A stretch of 64,000 nt of DNA, taken from the NCBI RefSeq assembly GCF_947623445.1, contig NC_135242.1:17980001-18044000 (forward strand), in the 5' to 3' direction. This DNA comes from Clavelina lepadiformis (taxonomy: Eukaryota > Chordata > Ascidiacea > Aplousobranchia > Clavelinidae). The translations under genes and the position numbers were made by a program. Under the pieces are notes generated by a model that saw only the letters and a list, made by a program, of their open reading frames with translations, ran no database searches and was not told the DNA's origin. Every line of letters starts with the position of its first letter. The first letter of the stretch is position 1. Of this stretch, positions 21,790 through 34,789 are shown one piece after another.

Positions 21790-24700
21790 ATGGCGTCAGG
21801 GGTAAGATAACATTTGTTTCTGTACTGTAGATGTATTTCCTTTTTTTACATTTATGCTTTTTAATTTAACAATTCTAACTGAAAGGCTTTCAACAGTTGT
21901 TCAAATGGAAAACGCATAATCTAAATATGAAATTGGGATTGGATTACCTACATTTTTAAATTGCTTAATGGCTGCACTTTGTTAAAGCAAATTTTCAAAT
22001 AATAACAAACTATATGGATAAGATCATCACCACTATAAATTTTAGCTGTCACAAGTCTTCTAGAATTGCCTTCCTATTTAATAAGCGAAAATTGTCAAAC
22101 TAAAATTAGCAACTTCTCCCCTAAATGTGTCATTTCTGTCGTTTTGAAAAAATTCGTGGGAATAATTAAACGTTTTCGCCGAGTATATTTCAGTTGAAAA
22201 CGATGTAAAAATAGAATAATTTTAAAATTCAATGATAAGTTACAGGCAATGAATTCTAAATGATTGTACACCTGCAAACACACGCATTGAGACTAATTGT
22301 TTGAGTGGAGTGGAGGGCTGATCGCTGTGATACCAATTTAACGGTTCGTTGAACATAGTCCAATATAATGACTGGTTGTAATTCTGGCAACTTTGAGCAG
22401 AAAGACGTGAGTGAACAAGATGAAAACAAGGACAGGGGCAACTGGGATCGCAAAGCCGATTACATGCTTTCGTGCATCGGGTATGCAGTTGGCCTGGGTA
22501 ACGTCTGGCGGTTTCCCTACTTAGCCTTTGAGAATGGAGGAGGTAACGAATTTCAACTATCCATTCAATTTATCCATTGACGTTGTATGTGTCAGAGACT
22601 TGTTTTACAAACATAATGGCTTCGTTTTTCGCAGGCGCATTTTTGATTCCTTATGTCATCATGCTTGTGTTTGCTGGGTTGCCGATATTCTTCCTGGAAT
22701 GTGCGCTTGGCCAGTTTTCCAGTCTTGGCCCAATATCTGCGTTTAAGTTCAGTCCTATCTTGAAAGGTCAGAAGTGCCAACTGCTAATATCGTTCTTTTC
22801 AAATATTTAAAGATCGACCACGTCCACTATTAACTTATATTAATTACAATGTTAATTTCCTGCAGGAATTGGATACTGCATGGTCATTCTCAATATCCTG
22901 GTCAGTATTTACTACAACATCATAATTGCCTACACCGTATTTTATTTTTTCTCTTCCCTCACTGCTGAGCTTCCTTGGAACACTTGCGATAATTTTTGGA
23001 ACACTCGCCAATGTACTACCAATGAGACCGGTAAGTGAATAATCAAAGGTAGTAAGCTTATCTCTTAATAACGGTATTGCATGCTGGCTATTAAAAATTA
23101 CTCCTAAATTTAATCGCGATCATTTCAGATAAAATAGTCCAGTGCAATCTGCTTTTGTCGTCTGAAACCCTCAACAACGCGAGTGTTACAACTTTTTTGA
23201 ATTTGAACGACTACGAAGCAAATAGCAATAACATTGTCACAGACGGTAAAGGTGTAGGCCTACTTCCTGCAAACGCATTTTCGTGGTTTGAATAAACTTT
23301 TCTGTAGGTTTGGCGCAAGTTCAGCGCTTTTATTGTAAGTAGGCGGCTAACATGAAAACTCAACGCATCTGTGATTCTGCATGTCTTCGTATTTGCGTAT
23401 GTGAAATAAAACGCAATTAGTTTTAATTCATTTTTACACACGTTATGAAACTATTGTATATATCTTAGGCAATGAAAGAATTGAAATCTTGAACGTTAAC
23501 AATATAATAACAATTATCTCTCCATATTAGTGCTGCAATCTCATGCATCGAACCTTGCCGGAATATTGAGGGTTAACTTCTCAGAAATTTGCTTCAACGA
23601 AACGTCATTTCTGCGCACAAGTTCGAGTGAGGAGTATTGGGAGTGAGTAGCATACATTGTTGGATTCACCTAAATTTAAGTTATTAACTGGTCAAATTAG
23701 TTAAAAAGGACAAAATTATACCTTGCAAAAATAACTTTGTTACAGCAAGCTCATTGAAGTTGAAATATTTTCACATTCAACTGCAATTATTCTTTCGTCT
23801 CAGTAACAATTAAGTTGATCGTTTTTTTACTAAACCAGAAATTATGCCTTGCAACGCTCAGCAGACATTGACCACACTGACGGAATTGTTACTGGAATGG
23901 TTTTGTCTTTGTTAGTGGCATGGATAGTTGTGTACTTCAGTATGATAAGAGGAATAAAGTCATCCGGCAAGGTAACAACATGTTGTGAGAAACATTCCAA
24001 GCTAACCACCTCCTTTTATGGTATTAGTAAGTTGTAACGCTCATTGTTCAGGTGGTTTATTTCACCGCTATTTTTCCCTATGTCGTTCTTATTATCCTCC
24101 TTGTTCGTGGCGCCACGCTACCTGGAGCAAGGGAAGGACTAGAATTTTATATAGGAAGTCGATCTGACTTATCAAAACTTGCAAATGCGGAGGTATGTGT
24201 TGAATGTTTTAGTTAATTTTCCAGTAAAATTTGATGACAGTGATACAAAATCAACTTTTTGTAAAGTATTACTTTCTGTGCTATTACAGAGAACAGTTAT
24301 GGCCTAAAACTTAAACAATTGCGCATCGTTTTACATCTAGGTATGGCAGGCTGCTGCAACTCAAATTTTCTTCTCATTAAGTGCCGCATGGGGTGGTCTC
24401 ATAGCTTTGTCTTCTTACAACAAGTTCCAAAACAACTGCTTTTATGATTCGGTCATAGTGTGTTTTATTAACTGCGCAACCTCTATTTTTGCCGGCTTGT
24501 CTATTTTTACTGTGGTTGGGCATTTGGCGTACAAACTGGGCAGAGAAGTAGATGATGTTGTTAAGTCAGGTGAGCGTCTTTTCTTTAAAATAGTTTGTAC
24601 CAAAGGTTTTAGAGTATGGTTAATAATAGCGTAAGTTTGGTGAACTGTACACAGTCATGTATGATCATATACTTCTTAGGGTTTAGCCTTGCATTTGTTG

Positions 24701-26012
24701 CTTATCCGGAAGCCCTGGCACAACTTTGGGCGTCTCCTCTCTGGGCAATTCTCTTTTTCCTCATGCTCTTTACTTTGGGATTGGACAGCCAGTTCACGGG
24801 AGTCGAAGCAATCTTGACTGCAGCTATGGACTTGTTTCCAAAAAAACTCAGGAAAAGAAGAGCGCTCTTAACCTTGTCGTCGGTAATCATCTTCTTTCTA
24901 TTGGGAATTCCATGTGTAGCAGGGGTACGTCTGATCGTTTTGGAATTTCAAAACTTGTTTTCCGTTTACATTAGCACTTAGTGGAAATTTTCTGCATGTT
25001 GCTTTGTGTTTCTCAAAGATGAAATGTGCTAAGGAAATTATTTCAGCTAAAACCCGACATTTAATGTGCAGAGTGGCGTTTACTGGCTTAATTTGATCGA
25101 TCATTATTCTGCTGGATGGGGCCTGCTAATTATGGCTGTTTGTGAAGTGATTGGAGTCAATTGGGTATATGGTGGTAATCGGTTCATCAAAGACATTGAA
25201 ATGATGATTGGCAAGAAAAACTGGGTCTTTTGGCTTTACTGGAGAGCTTGCTGGTTCTTTATTACACCCTTGCTCTTGTTGGTTAGCAGATGTGCTGTTA
25301 AATACGCTTAATGTCATGATATGATATGATATGATATAGTACAAAGGTGGGCAAACTGCGGCTCGCCGACATGTTTTTGTGGCTCCTCTAGCTGAATAGT
25401 AATATCCATTATTATTGTTCATTACCCATGCATTGTTTACCGTACTTGTATTGACAATACCGATTTTGCGGGTCGCTACTGTTTGTAGTCTTCCGCAAGT
25501 GACTGTTTCATGGAACACGTTTGCTCACCGCTAATATAGTATGACATGCTCACCGCTACAACAGCTGCCTTATTATGATCTGCGCAATTTTGTATAAACT
25601 ATTTCAGGCTATACTCATATGGTCTTTGGTAACATTTACCGCACCCGATTACGCCGGTGTTCCATACCCGGACTGGGCAAACGCTCTTGGTTGGTGTTCG
25701 ATCGCTGTCGGTCTCATGTTCCTTCCTATTATGGCGGTAGTGGCACTAATACAGTGCGATGGCAACCTTTTCAAGGTAAAAATCTTTGCATAGAAGTTAA
25801 AGAAATACAAATCAGAAAACAACTTTGAGAGTAACTGTGTAAAACAGGCTGCGTTACCTGCAAAAGACTGGGGACCTTATCTCAAGCAATTTCGAGGAGA
25901 ACGTTACGCAGACATGGCTGAACCACAAGAAGCATTGGCATTGAACGAAGGGAATGACAAGGGACAAGCGAATCCAACATACGAAGCCGATGAAGCCATG
26001 ACCAAACTGTAA
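21790..26012 (+). CDS. SLC6 sodium/chloride-coupled amino-acid transporter, copy A
   Basis: A 12-TM plasma-membrane neurotransmitter:sodium symporter. Thirteen exons give 656 aa: 21790-21801, 22401-22542, 22635-22766, 22866-23030, 23129-23245, 23531-23642, 23839-23971, 24052-24192, 24341-24569, 24680-24924, 25072-25281, 25608-25775, 25848-26012. TM1 has [16 protein letters not shown]2-3 [19 protein letters not shown] and IYYN, TM6 [19 protein letters not shown], and TM7 NCATSIFAG with the chloride-site Ser. The tail has [17 protein letters not shown]. The large loop after TM3 holds N-glycosylation sites (NET, NAS, NFS). It is closest in style to the glycine/ATB0,+ group (SLC6A5/SLC6A14); substrate unproven. 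The short first exon (MASG) is chosen by analogy with copy B; an in-frame ATG at 22368, reading into exon 2, is an alternative start. Confidence 0.92.
25315..25338. repeat. Short ATATG pentanucleotide run
   Basis: About four and a half copies of a 5-bp ATATG-type unit lie in the SLC6 copy A intron, directly abutting the left target duplication of the hAT-type MITE. Confidence 0.7.
25342..25533. mobile_element. Short hAT-type MITE in SLC6 copy A intron 11
   Basis: The ends CAAAGGTGGGCAAAC (25342-25356) and GTTTGCTCACCGCTA (25519-25533) are imperfect inverted repeats (11 of 15 match). The 8-bp duplication ATATAGTA is exact at 25334-25341 and 25534-25541. The length is 192 bp. The equivalent intron of copy B (31854-31986) lacks it, so insertion post-dates the gene duplication. 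Confidence 0.85.
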
Positions 26013-26548
26013 TCTCTTGTAACCCAAACACATTACCGACTTTTCGGAAAAGTGCTACGATCTCGTTAATTTGCTAAGACCGTAATGTAGGCTATTTGTC
26101 ATCTTTTTTTTATTCATAAGACGGTTTTATGGCCCGAAGCTATGACTTGCTAAACATGTTCTAACAAATATAGCAAGAGCGTGGTAGCTGATGCGGTTAC
26201 TTATGATACAAGGGTTTTTTAAAAATATTTTTCTCTCGTTGTGTAAGTTAATCTGCCTTTGTAACACATACATTTAAATGTGTCGTATGACTTTACGATT
26301 AGCACGTCTACTATACTTTAATATTTTATAGCTGTGTGCCAAGCAAACTAAACCTCTGTTCACGCTACGCTCAATGACATCGCATGTGTTTTACATTACA
26401 CGAATAATTAATCAATTAATTGATGATCGTATAACCAGTTTAAAACTTAATTTTTTTTTGAAAATTTCACATTAAAAGGAATTTATACTCAATCGAGGGA
26501 ACGTAAACGCCACAATAAGAAATTAAGCAAAATTGTATTGAGCACATC

Positions 26549-26554
26549 AATAAA
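26549..26554 (+). terminator. Candidate poly(A) signal, SLC6 copy A
   Basis: AATAAA 537 nt downstream of the stop codon. The distance is long, so another non-canonical signal may be used. Confidence 0.3.
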
Positions 26555-29126
26555 AATAATTTTATGTTGTTTTGTTTTTAAAACTTAATGTTTTTTTAAA
26601 TTGCTAATCGCATGCCTTTCTTTCTACAACCTACATTACTTTTCGAGGTAAATGATAGACACATAATGTTGAATAAATGGCAGTTCTGGCATTTGCAGTT
26701 TGTGTGTTATGTTTGGCATTCATAAACTGTACCTTCCATTGCAATGATTTTAACTGAAAGTAATTAAAATGCGCTACTGAACCTGAGTGTTTCGAATTTC
26801 GCTCTCTGGTTAGGTCTTGAGGTGTCCTGTTGTCCATAAAATTTAAAAACACCGAAAATATTTTCCACCTAAAGTGTTTAAATGTAACACTTGAGTGATC
26901 TTGTAAGGTGCGCTTCTGATGCGCTTTTCAGATAGTCACTTGTCTAGAGTAAACAAAAGACGCCTACAGTCCAGTGCTGTCACACTACTCCGTTCTTTGC
27001 ATTTCTTTAAAAACACAAACAGGCACAAGTTCAACAAACGAGCCAAAAATTACAGAAAAATAGCGTGAAAACATGTTCGAGTGTTTTATGCTTAGGTCTT
27101 AAGCACTTAGGACTGGTGTTACTTTTGATAAAACCGCAATTTCTGTCGGTTATTGCAGTACGTCATAAAACAGCACGTCGAATTTTTATATAACAACAAG
27201 TGTGCACAACAACTTAATATATTGTTGTCGGCCTATCCTGCCGTGTGTTCCTACCGCTTCTTTCAACCACAGCAACGAGTTATTATCACGAGTATTAATG
27301 GCTGGAGTTCTTGGCTAAAGCAAGTATTTTTTTAATTTGTATCTAAAACTGCAGTCAAATCAAGTTCAGATATTTGAATTCAACTCAGTGATAGGCAAAA
27401 GTAAAGGTAAGCACTCAACAACGCTATACGTGGGGTGAAGTATTGCTAGCCTTTCGACTCTGCTGCAGTATTATCCCAGTATTGCGTTTAACATCTGTGA
27501 GCTGGAGCTTACCGTAGAACGTTTAATGTGAACGTAAATTTAAGTCTTGTTGTCAGCGTATATAAATTACCGTAATTTTTTGCTTAAGTTTAAATAAAAC
27601 AAGCTGAACTTGACTTTAAGATAACAAAATTTTTGGAATAAGATATGTGATTCAATTTGATCAACTTTAAACTGAACGTGTTGGTAGCTTGACAGATATA
27701 GGTAACCTCTATCTCTTGTGCTTATGACGACAGTCATGTTTTCGTCACATTTGGTTAGTTGCGCAAAAGAACGTTCGATAAACACATTTTTTTCTTAAAA
27801 CCGTGTCAAATGTTGGTAAAAGAGAATAGTAACAAGCTTGAGGCCTGTTCTATGATTCATTGCGTTAATCCATTTACGTAATTTGACCGATTTCTATATG
27901 TAAAAACTTTGAGTAAACCAATTGTTTTCATATAACTGCTGATGTAAACGATCCAAACCAAGCCGAAAAGTATTAATTATTGAGACCAAACCACCACTTT
28001 GCAACGTACTAAGCCTACCCATGCGCCAGCAAATGGGCCACGGACAGCAATAAAGAATTTTGTCAGTAGTCACATCGAGAGAACCGGTGGAGTTTATTAT
28101 GTGCCCCGCAGGGTTTTAACGGAAAAAATGATCACGAAAAAGTGTCATGAGATTATTATAAAGCCTTTTTGCGTTTTTTTTAAGTTTGTGTATGTTTTGT
28201 TGCATTTTTCAAATGAAGGGCGTGTCCACGCCAGCGAAGTTTGCTGTAGAGGCTCTTCAAAGTGAAGGCAAATCTCCTTGTCAACGGTTGGACAAAAACA
28301 TTTGTAGAGAAAACATTTTGTAGAGAAAGTTTATACCAGTAAGCTCGAAAATGGATTGCTACAGCCTTGCTAGGGAGAAGTCATTCAAGCCGTTCTGCAG
28401 GTGTGTGCTGATCAATTAGAAACTCAGGGTAAAAGATAAAATACAACAGAATGTCAGAAAATGATAATTCCTATGCTGTATAAAACAGATAAGTTTGGCG
28501 TGGCAAGCGTTGTTTTTTTTTGTGGAAAAGGAATTTTAATCTGTTATCAGTGTGCTTGTAGCCCTTGAACCTTTTTCGATTTTCCAAAGCTTCAAAAGCG
28601 GAACTGAAGTACGGGCAAACACACTTTTTAGTTCAAGAAAATATCAGAAAGGTTAGCTGCGCAGGTAAATGTTTTTGCCAAAGCCCTGTATAAACTTGGT
28701 GTGATAGCGCGTATTTTGTGCATTGAATAGAAGGGAAAAGGTCCCATTTTAACTAATCTTTTTGTACAAAGCGGTAAATTTTGGTGTAAGAACTCATAAA
28801 GACTCTCAAGAAGTTGAACACGTGTACAGTATTTTTGTTTAAGTGTTTTGTTACTGTTACGCGCACTTTGGCCTGACATAAAGCATAGAACGTTTGGCAG
28901 GTAGTTTTTTAATTAGACCTTTTTGGAAAAGACTTTTTGCTTAACAATGGGTTCGCAGTGGAATTTGTACATCGCACACACAGTAGTCGCAGAAAGTCTA
29001 AAAAGTCTGTTGTCAGACGATATGTAGAATAGTTGCCTATGTGCAGTTCTTCGTATTGCTTTAAACAGTGAAATTTTACTACATGTTTCAGTAATTGTTA
29101 GGGAAGTTTTGCATTCTTTCGGCAAA
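26555..29126. other. Spacer between the two SLC6 genes
   Basis: No gene supported. Small open frames at 27999-28265 (+) and 28628-28879 (-) show no recognisable domain. This must contain the copy B promoter. I saw no remnant of a third SLC6 copy. Confidence 0.45.
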
Positions 29127-32100
29127 ATGACAAGTGACGTTGTAAGTATTACGAGTCCTAATGCTGTTAAAACTTAAACTAAAGCATCAGCAAAACTTAC
29201 CTAATTGTAAAATAGCCTACTTAGCTCAGTTTGTAGACATCATGTTGTACGTTTTCTTGTTCTTCAAAGTAGCTTTGTAATTCTAAACCAGGCTGAAAAG
29301 GACGAGAATCAAGATCGCGGCAACTGGGACAACAAAGCTGATTACCTTCTCTCGTGCATTGGCTATGCTGTCGGCTTAGGAAACGTTTGGAGGTTTCCAT
29401 ACCTCGCTTATAAAAATGGTGGAGGTATTAATAATGATTCAATAACCGAACTAAAGACAGATTTTTTATTTTTTGCCATTCTGCTAAATTCTGAAAACTG
29501 AGGTTTGTAGCTGAAAATCATTTGATCAAATAGATCACCTACTTTCGATGAAATAGTCACGTTCGGTAGTATTATCTGTGGTATAGTGCACGAAATCAAA
29601 TGTGTTTCTCATGCGACTGCACCTAACTTTCTCTTTATAGGGGCCTTTCTCATTCCTTACATTATTATGTTAGTCTTTGCCGGGCTTCCTATTTTTTTTA
29701 TGGAAGTATCCCTTGGCCAGTTTTCAAGCTTGGGGCCAACTGCTGTTTGGAAATTCAATCCAATACTTAAAGGTGGGATTTACCGGAAATAAAACTTAGT
29801 TAATTTGATCATTTTACAACTTTAATATGCATTGTTTAATTAGTATATAATACACAGCGTAATATTTCATGCGGATTGCTATTTGCTGCAGGTGTCGGAA
29901 TCTGTATGGTAGCACTGAGTGCAATGGTGGGCATCTATTACAATGTTATCATAGCTTATACGGTGTTCTACTTTTTCTCTTCTCTCACTGCTAATTTGCC
30001 TTGGGAGAAATGTGACAATTACTGGAATAACCCGTTAAGTTGTAGTACCAGCTTCAGTAAGTACGCCTAACTCAATTTTGAGCATATTTTTACCATTCTA
30101 AAGCAAAGCAACTTGGCTTTAAATTTTTCGGGCTTCTTTATATTCTTCATTCCCTTTTTGTCAGAAAACTCTTGCGCGGTTATTAACTTGACCGATGTGG
30201 TTCTTACCCCAAGTGAGGTGGATTTTGTGAATCTCGTCAACAACACTTTCTCTATTGATGACGTGTCGAAAAATGGTATTGTGCTTCTGATAACTAGACT
30301 GACATTACTCACAAATTTGTATCAGCGCACTGTACCGTAAAGTTGTTTTTTTCACAATTTTTTGACCAACTTTGTGGTATTTTAGTCGAACGGGAACAAG
30401 TGGAAGCGTTAACAGTCATAGCAGGTAGAGACAAAAGCTACTTTGGTTGTCCCGAATACGTCCCTTTCCGTGGTAGCAGCGCCAGTGAAGAATACTGGAA
30501 GTGAGTTAACAATGCTTTATAGCAGATTAAATTCAATTTCTTTGGGTCCCTATCCTTTCCGTCACATGTTTAACCTTCAAACGTTTGTTAGGGATTACGC
30601 CCTTAACTTGTCCGATGGAATAGATCCGGAATATACCGGTATCCCCAACACACATCTCGTGTTATCTTTGATCGTCGCTTGGATTGTTGTATTCTACAGT
30701 TTGATTCGTGGTATTAAGTCATCTGGAAAGGTAAGTATGGTTCGGCTTAAGACTCTCTGTGACATTTAATGGGTAGATTGCTCCCACTTCAGATGTTATT
30801 CTTCACCAGGTTGTGTATTTTACCGCCATTTTTCCCTACGTTGTACTTCTGATTCTGTTGATACGTGGTGCTACCTTGGAGGGTGCTTACGATGGTGTAC
30901 AATATTACATTGGTTATAAATCCAACTTTAACAAGCTTGCTGATGCCGAAGTATGTAGTGTTGCAGACAACAGTGCCTACAAAGACATTACTCCACTGAA
31001 GTTAAATGTTAATTTAAACTTCGCCTTTTTAGGTTTGGAAAGACGCTGCAACGCAGATTTTCTTTTCTCTCAGCGCTGCGTGGGGTGGACTGATCGCTTT
31101 ATCTTCGTACAACAAATTTGAAAACAACTGTTTCTACGACGCCCTTATAGTATGCTTTGTCAACTGCGCTACCTCTTTGTTTGCCGGATTTGCTATCTTT
31201 ACTGTATTGGGACATATGGCTTTGAAGTTGGGTCGAAGCGTAGACGAAGTCGTACAATCAAGTAAAATTTGAAATCAAGGTGTTCTTGTCTGCGGTTTTA
31301 AGTACTCACTCTTTGTTTTAAAACGCAGGTTTTGGTCTTGCTTTTATCGTTTACCCGGAAGCCATTACTCAACTTCCGGTTTCTCCGCTGTGGGCAATCC
31401 TGTTTTTCCTCATGCTGTTTACTCTTGGTTTGGACAGTCAATTTACTATTTTGGAAACTGTAAGCACAGCGATTATCGACAGCTTTCCACGACAGTTGAG
31501 AAGCCGCCGATGGCAACTAATGTTGTTCTTGTCTGTGATTCTCTTTTTGCTCGGGCTGACTTGTGTAACCGACGTAAGTGAAAATGAAACGAAAGCAAAT
31601 TGAATATTTAAACTATTTAAATTAAAACTAAAACTTCTTCCAGTCTGGACTTTACTGGGTGGATTTGATTGACCACTACGCGGCAGGCTGGGGTCTGCTC
31701 TTTGTGGCAGTAATGGAGCTCTTTGGTGTTTGCTACATCTATGGCGGTAACCGCTTCATAGAAGACGTGGAAATGATGATAGGGAAGAAACACTGGGCAT
31801 TCTGGATTTACTGGAGGGCATGCTGGTTTTTCATTTCCCCGCTTTTACTCACGGTAGATATTTTGAACAAAATAGAACTTGGCATGTGATTTGAACCTCG
31901 TTAACCGCAAGTTCTAACCAGCATTAGGTTCAGCGAATAATATTTGTATTTATTTTCTAATTTTAAATTTTATTTTCTAACTTTAGGCAATTCTTATTTG
32001 GTCACTGGTCACTTTTACCGGAAAGACGTACGACGATGATACAACCTACCCAGTATTCGCCAATGTTCTTGGATGGTTAATGATTGCGTTTGCCATAGCT

Positions 32101-32472
32101 TTTATTCCTTTGTTTGGTGTGATCACGATCATTAAGAAGGGTGGAAATATTTTCAAGGTATTTTGTGACTTTCGCTCTCGAAAAACTCGGTTGCTTTCTG
32201 TTATTTCACTGGTTAAAATATGCTGATTGCAGTTGCATTATTGGAAAAATGTAAGCAGCGGGTGTAATTGCAGAATATTATATTAGGCATCATCACCGGA
32301 CGGAGACTGGGGCCCTTACCTGAAAAAATTCCGCGGGTACCGCTACGCCGACATGGATGAGCCCCGAGAAGCCCTGGAGATTGCAAAAGAAAAGGAAGAC
32401 CGAGGCTATGACAAGGCTGCAGCAAATCCAGTTTACGAACATGATGACGACGTTGCGCAGACAAAATTCTAG
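29127..32472 (+). CDS. SLC6 sodium/chloride-coupled amino-acid transporter, copy B
   Basis: Tandem paralogue of the preceding transporter, 663 aa from thirteen exons: 29127-29141, 29292-29424, 29641-29772, 29892-30056, 30165-30275, 30386-30500, 30592-30730, 30810-30950, 31033-31261, 31329-31573, 31644-31853, 31987-32157, 32287-32472. Exons 3, 4, 8, 9, 10 and 11 have exactly the same lengths as in copy A (132, 165, 141, 229, 245, 210 nt) and phases agree throughout. It carries the same motifs: [41 protein letters not shown] and [19 protein letters not shown]. The extracellular loop after TM3 (exons 5-6) has diverged most, as in other SLC6 pairs. The short first exon MTSDV has good phase and an AAAATG context. 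The C-terminal tail is acidic. Substrate unknown; probably an amino acid. Confidence 0.93.
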
Positions 32473-32845
32473 AAATCTCTTTCTTTCCCACTAACCCGGA
32501 AATACGTCAAAATCATAACGTTACCATTTCAATGTACTGACGATTTCAGGGTACACAGTATTTTGAAAATCAATTCAGCTATATCGTTAACTATTACTTT
32601 TTCGTAAGTTTTCGTGTTGCCCGCTGCCACTACCGAAATAACATTTATGATTTATGATGGGCCGTGTGGGAGTACAACAAAAAGCTTTTAACAAATGGTG
32701 CTATGTTGAGAGACATTATAATCATGCTCTGTTTCCTTTTGTATTTTTCTATTTAGCATCACTTAACGTGTAAAATTAGCAACTTTTGTACATATGATGG
32801 TAGGTTATAATGTTAACGTGCGTCATAATAGTCTGAAATACCTGC

Positions 32846-32851
32846 AATAAA
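32846..32851 (+). terminator. Candidate poly(A) signal, SLC6 copy B
   Basis: AATAAA 374 nt after the TAG stop at 32470-32472. Confidence 0.45.
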
Positions 32852-33541
32852 CTCTGTTAACAAATTTCTTGAAATACTGTAGTAAGTATATCAGGTAGCA
32901 ATGAAAGCAACCAGTGCAAAATAGATTTTTATTTTATTACAAGTTATTTGACATGGTTCGAACGTAAACAGTTCTCCTTCTTCAGGGAAAGTACAAGCAA
33001 ATAAATAGTCGAATTATTTACAATGGATAAGTAAGTAAAATTATCGGTAACTTATACGAAATTATTTAGCTGCACAAAAAAGAACACAAAACTAGACTAA
33101 GTATATAGAGGAGGACATATGGAGCGATGTCAAAATTACTGCTAAATGTTGCGAGGTTATTGTTACAAAAAAGTAAAGTCTACTGGCTATGAATACAACG
33201 TACGATGGATTGTGCTGATTAACTGTGGCATCAACAACGTTGGATAAAGGCTGTGACTCAATCAGTAAAAACGGATAACTTAAACTTAAGAATTTTAAAC
33301 TTAAAACTTGACCATAGTTGTGTTACTGAGTGATTATGGTCATTAGTTACAGCCTTCCGCTTTCAGAAACGCACTGAAATAGACTTTTTTCTGTTCCTGA
33401 CGTACTCCACTCCGCATTTTTACGCACGCGATACGTTGGAAACCGATAACAAACGACATAGCGACTAGTCGAATAGCACAGCTGCACAGTACTCTACAGT
33501 CTACACTCATATAGACCAAGATCGCTGCTGGAAGTTTCAGA
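32852..33541. other. Spacer before the claudin locus
   Basis: Non-coding and AT-rich, with no repeat end recognised. It is the likely promoter region for the first claudin alternative exon. Confidence 0.4.
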
Positions 33542-33803
33542 ATGACAGGCAAAGTACTTAGTGTTCGATGGCGTTATATTTATGGAGCTGCTGGAAGTGT
33601 TGTGATGTTAATAACTGGTTTTGTTATGGGGGCACCATTCTGGAGACATACCTCACCAGAAGATTCGCTTCAATTGTACGCAACAGTATATGCGTTTGAT
33701 GGGTTGTGGATGTCGTGCATGTTTCAAGCTAGAAATATAGATTGTGTGCAGATGGGTTTCGGTTCAACTTACTACGGTTCAACTCCAGATTATCAACTTT
33801 ACA
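33542..33803 (+). CDS. Claudin alternative first exon 1
   Basis: Encodes MTGKVLSV, a first membrane span (YIYGAAGSVVMLITGFVMGA) and an extracellular loop with the claudin W-GLW-C-C signature: APFW, GLWMSC, then nine residues to C. It ends in phase 1 at a consensus donor (TACA/GTGAGT). No exon for membrane spans 2-4 follows before the next first exon, so it is read as spliced to the shared exons at 38089, giving a 311-aa protein. It could instead be a degenerate single exon; transcript data would decide. Confidence 0.72.
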
Positions 33804-34479
33804 GTGAGTATTTCAAAATGAATGTCGTGAATTACATTACTTACAAATTTGAAGAGATTTTTTGTTTACCAACTTTCATTCTAAAAAGAGGAATATGGGT
33901 ATGGAAGTAGTATTAACATTGTGTTTCATAATTTCGGGAATGTGATACACAAGTCTATTAACTTTTCCTGGTTGCAGTTTTACAGTATGTGAAATTTCTT
34001 ATAAGTCTGCACTACCATTATGAATCAACAAGTAAAAATCATGAGTTTACTACATACGTAACGTTTTCGCCATTTCGAATTTCAATTCGATTCTCTTTGA
34101 ATTGAAAAGTAAATAAAAAGCGTTGCCCAGCAGAAGAAATTCTTTGCAGAGTTAGGTTTTTGGATAACGAATACGCACATCAGTAATGATTTGAGAAAAA
34201 CCATCATCGTCATTCAAAGTGACGGCCACAAGCTAGAAATGGTGTTCGAACAGACATTACTTTCTATTTAGTTTACACATATAAAAGTATTCAGTGAATT
34301 GAATTCAAAATTAGCTGAGAGTACAGATTTTAAGCATCTTTCTTTCACTAATTTAGTATTTTAATAGAACAAATTAAAAACTGCAATTTTAGGAAAAGAT
34401 GGCAGTGGATCAACTCTTAATCTAAAGTCGATTTGTATAAAGTGCGTGTTGTAGTGTTTTTAGAAATATTTCAAGAAAA

Positions 34480-34789
34480 ATGGCGTATAATACAACGTCA
34501 TATGGCAAGCCTTCCAAGAGGATACTTTCAACTAAATTGCGAAATACAATATTTGGTCTGAGTTTTTTCTACTTGCTTCTATTGCTGTTTGTGTTGGCCG
34601 CACCTTATTGGAAAGTGTCTTCCTCCTGGGCCAGTGCCTCTGTAATGAGGAACATCTGGGGTTTTCAAGGCTTATTTTTGTCCTGCGTTAATACTCTGGG
34701 CGCAAGAGGAAATAATCAGTGCTATCAAATGGGTTTCAACAGCGGTTATTACACCAATTCAGCGGTTTACGCCACTAACGGAGTCAACG
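34480..34789 (+). CDS. Claudin alternative first exon 2
   Basis: Encodes a cytoplasmic start (MAYNTTSYGKPSKR), a hydrophobic span (FFYLLLLLFVLAAPYW) and the first loop with NIWGFQGLFLSC and NQCYQM, a variant of the GLW-C-C signature with Phe for the last Trp. It ends in phase 1 at CAACG/GTAAGT. It closely resembles exon 3 (shared APYWK, NIW-FQG and QCYQ), so the two look like a tandem exon duplication. Joined to the shared exons it predicts 327 aa. Confidence 0.75.

Noticed and set aside
22368-22400. ATG at 22368 as the main SLC6 copy A start
   Set aside because: In frame, but copy B shows a short separate first exon and an equivalent (MASG, GT donor at 21802) exists; kept only as an alternative.
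25126-25518. 130-codon minus-strand open frame
   Set aside because: Overlaps SLC6 copy A exon 11 in antisense and runs through the MITE; no domain.
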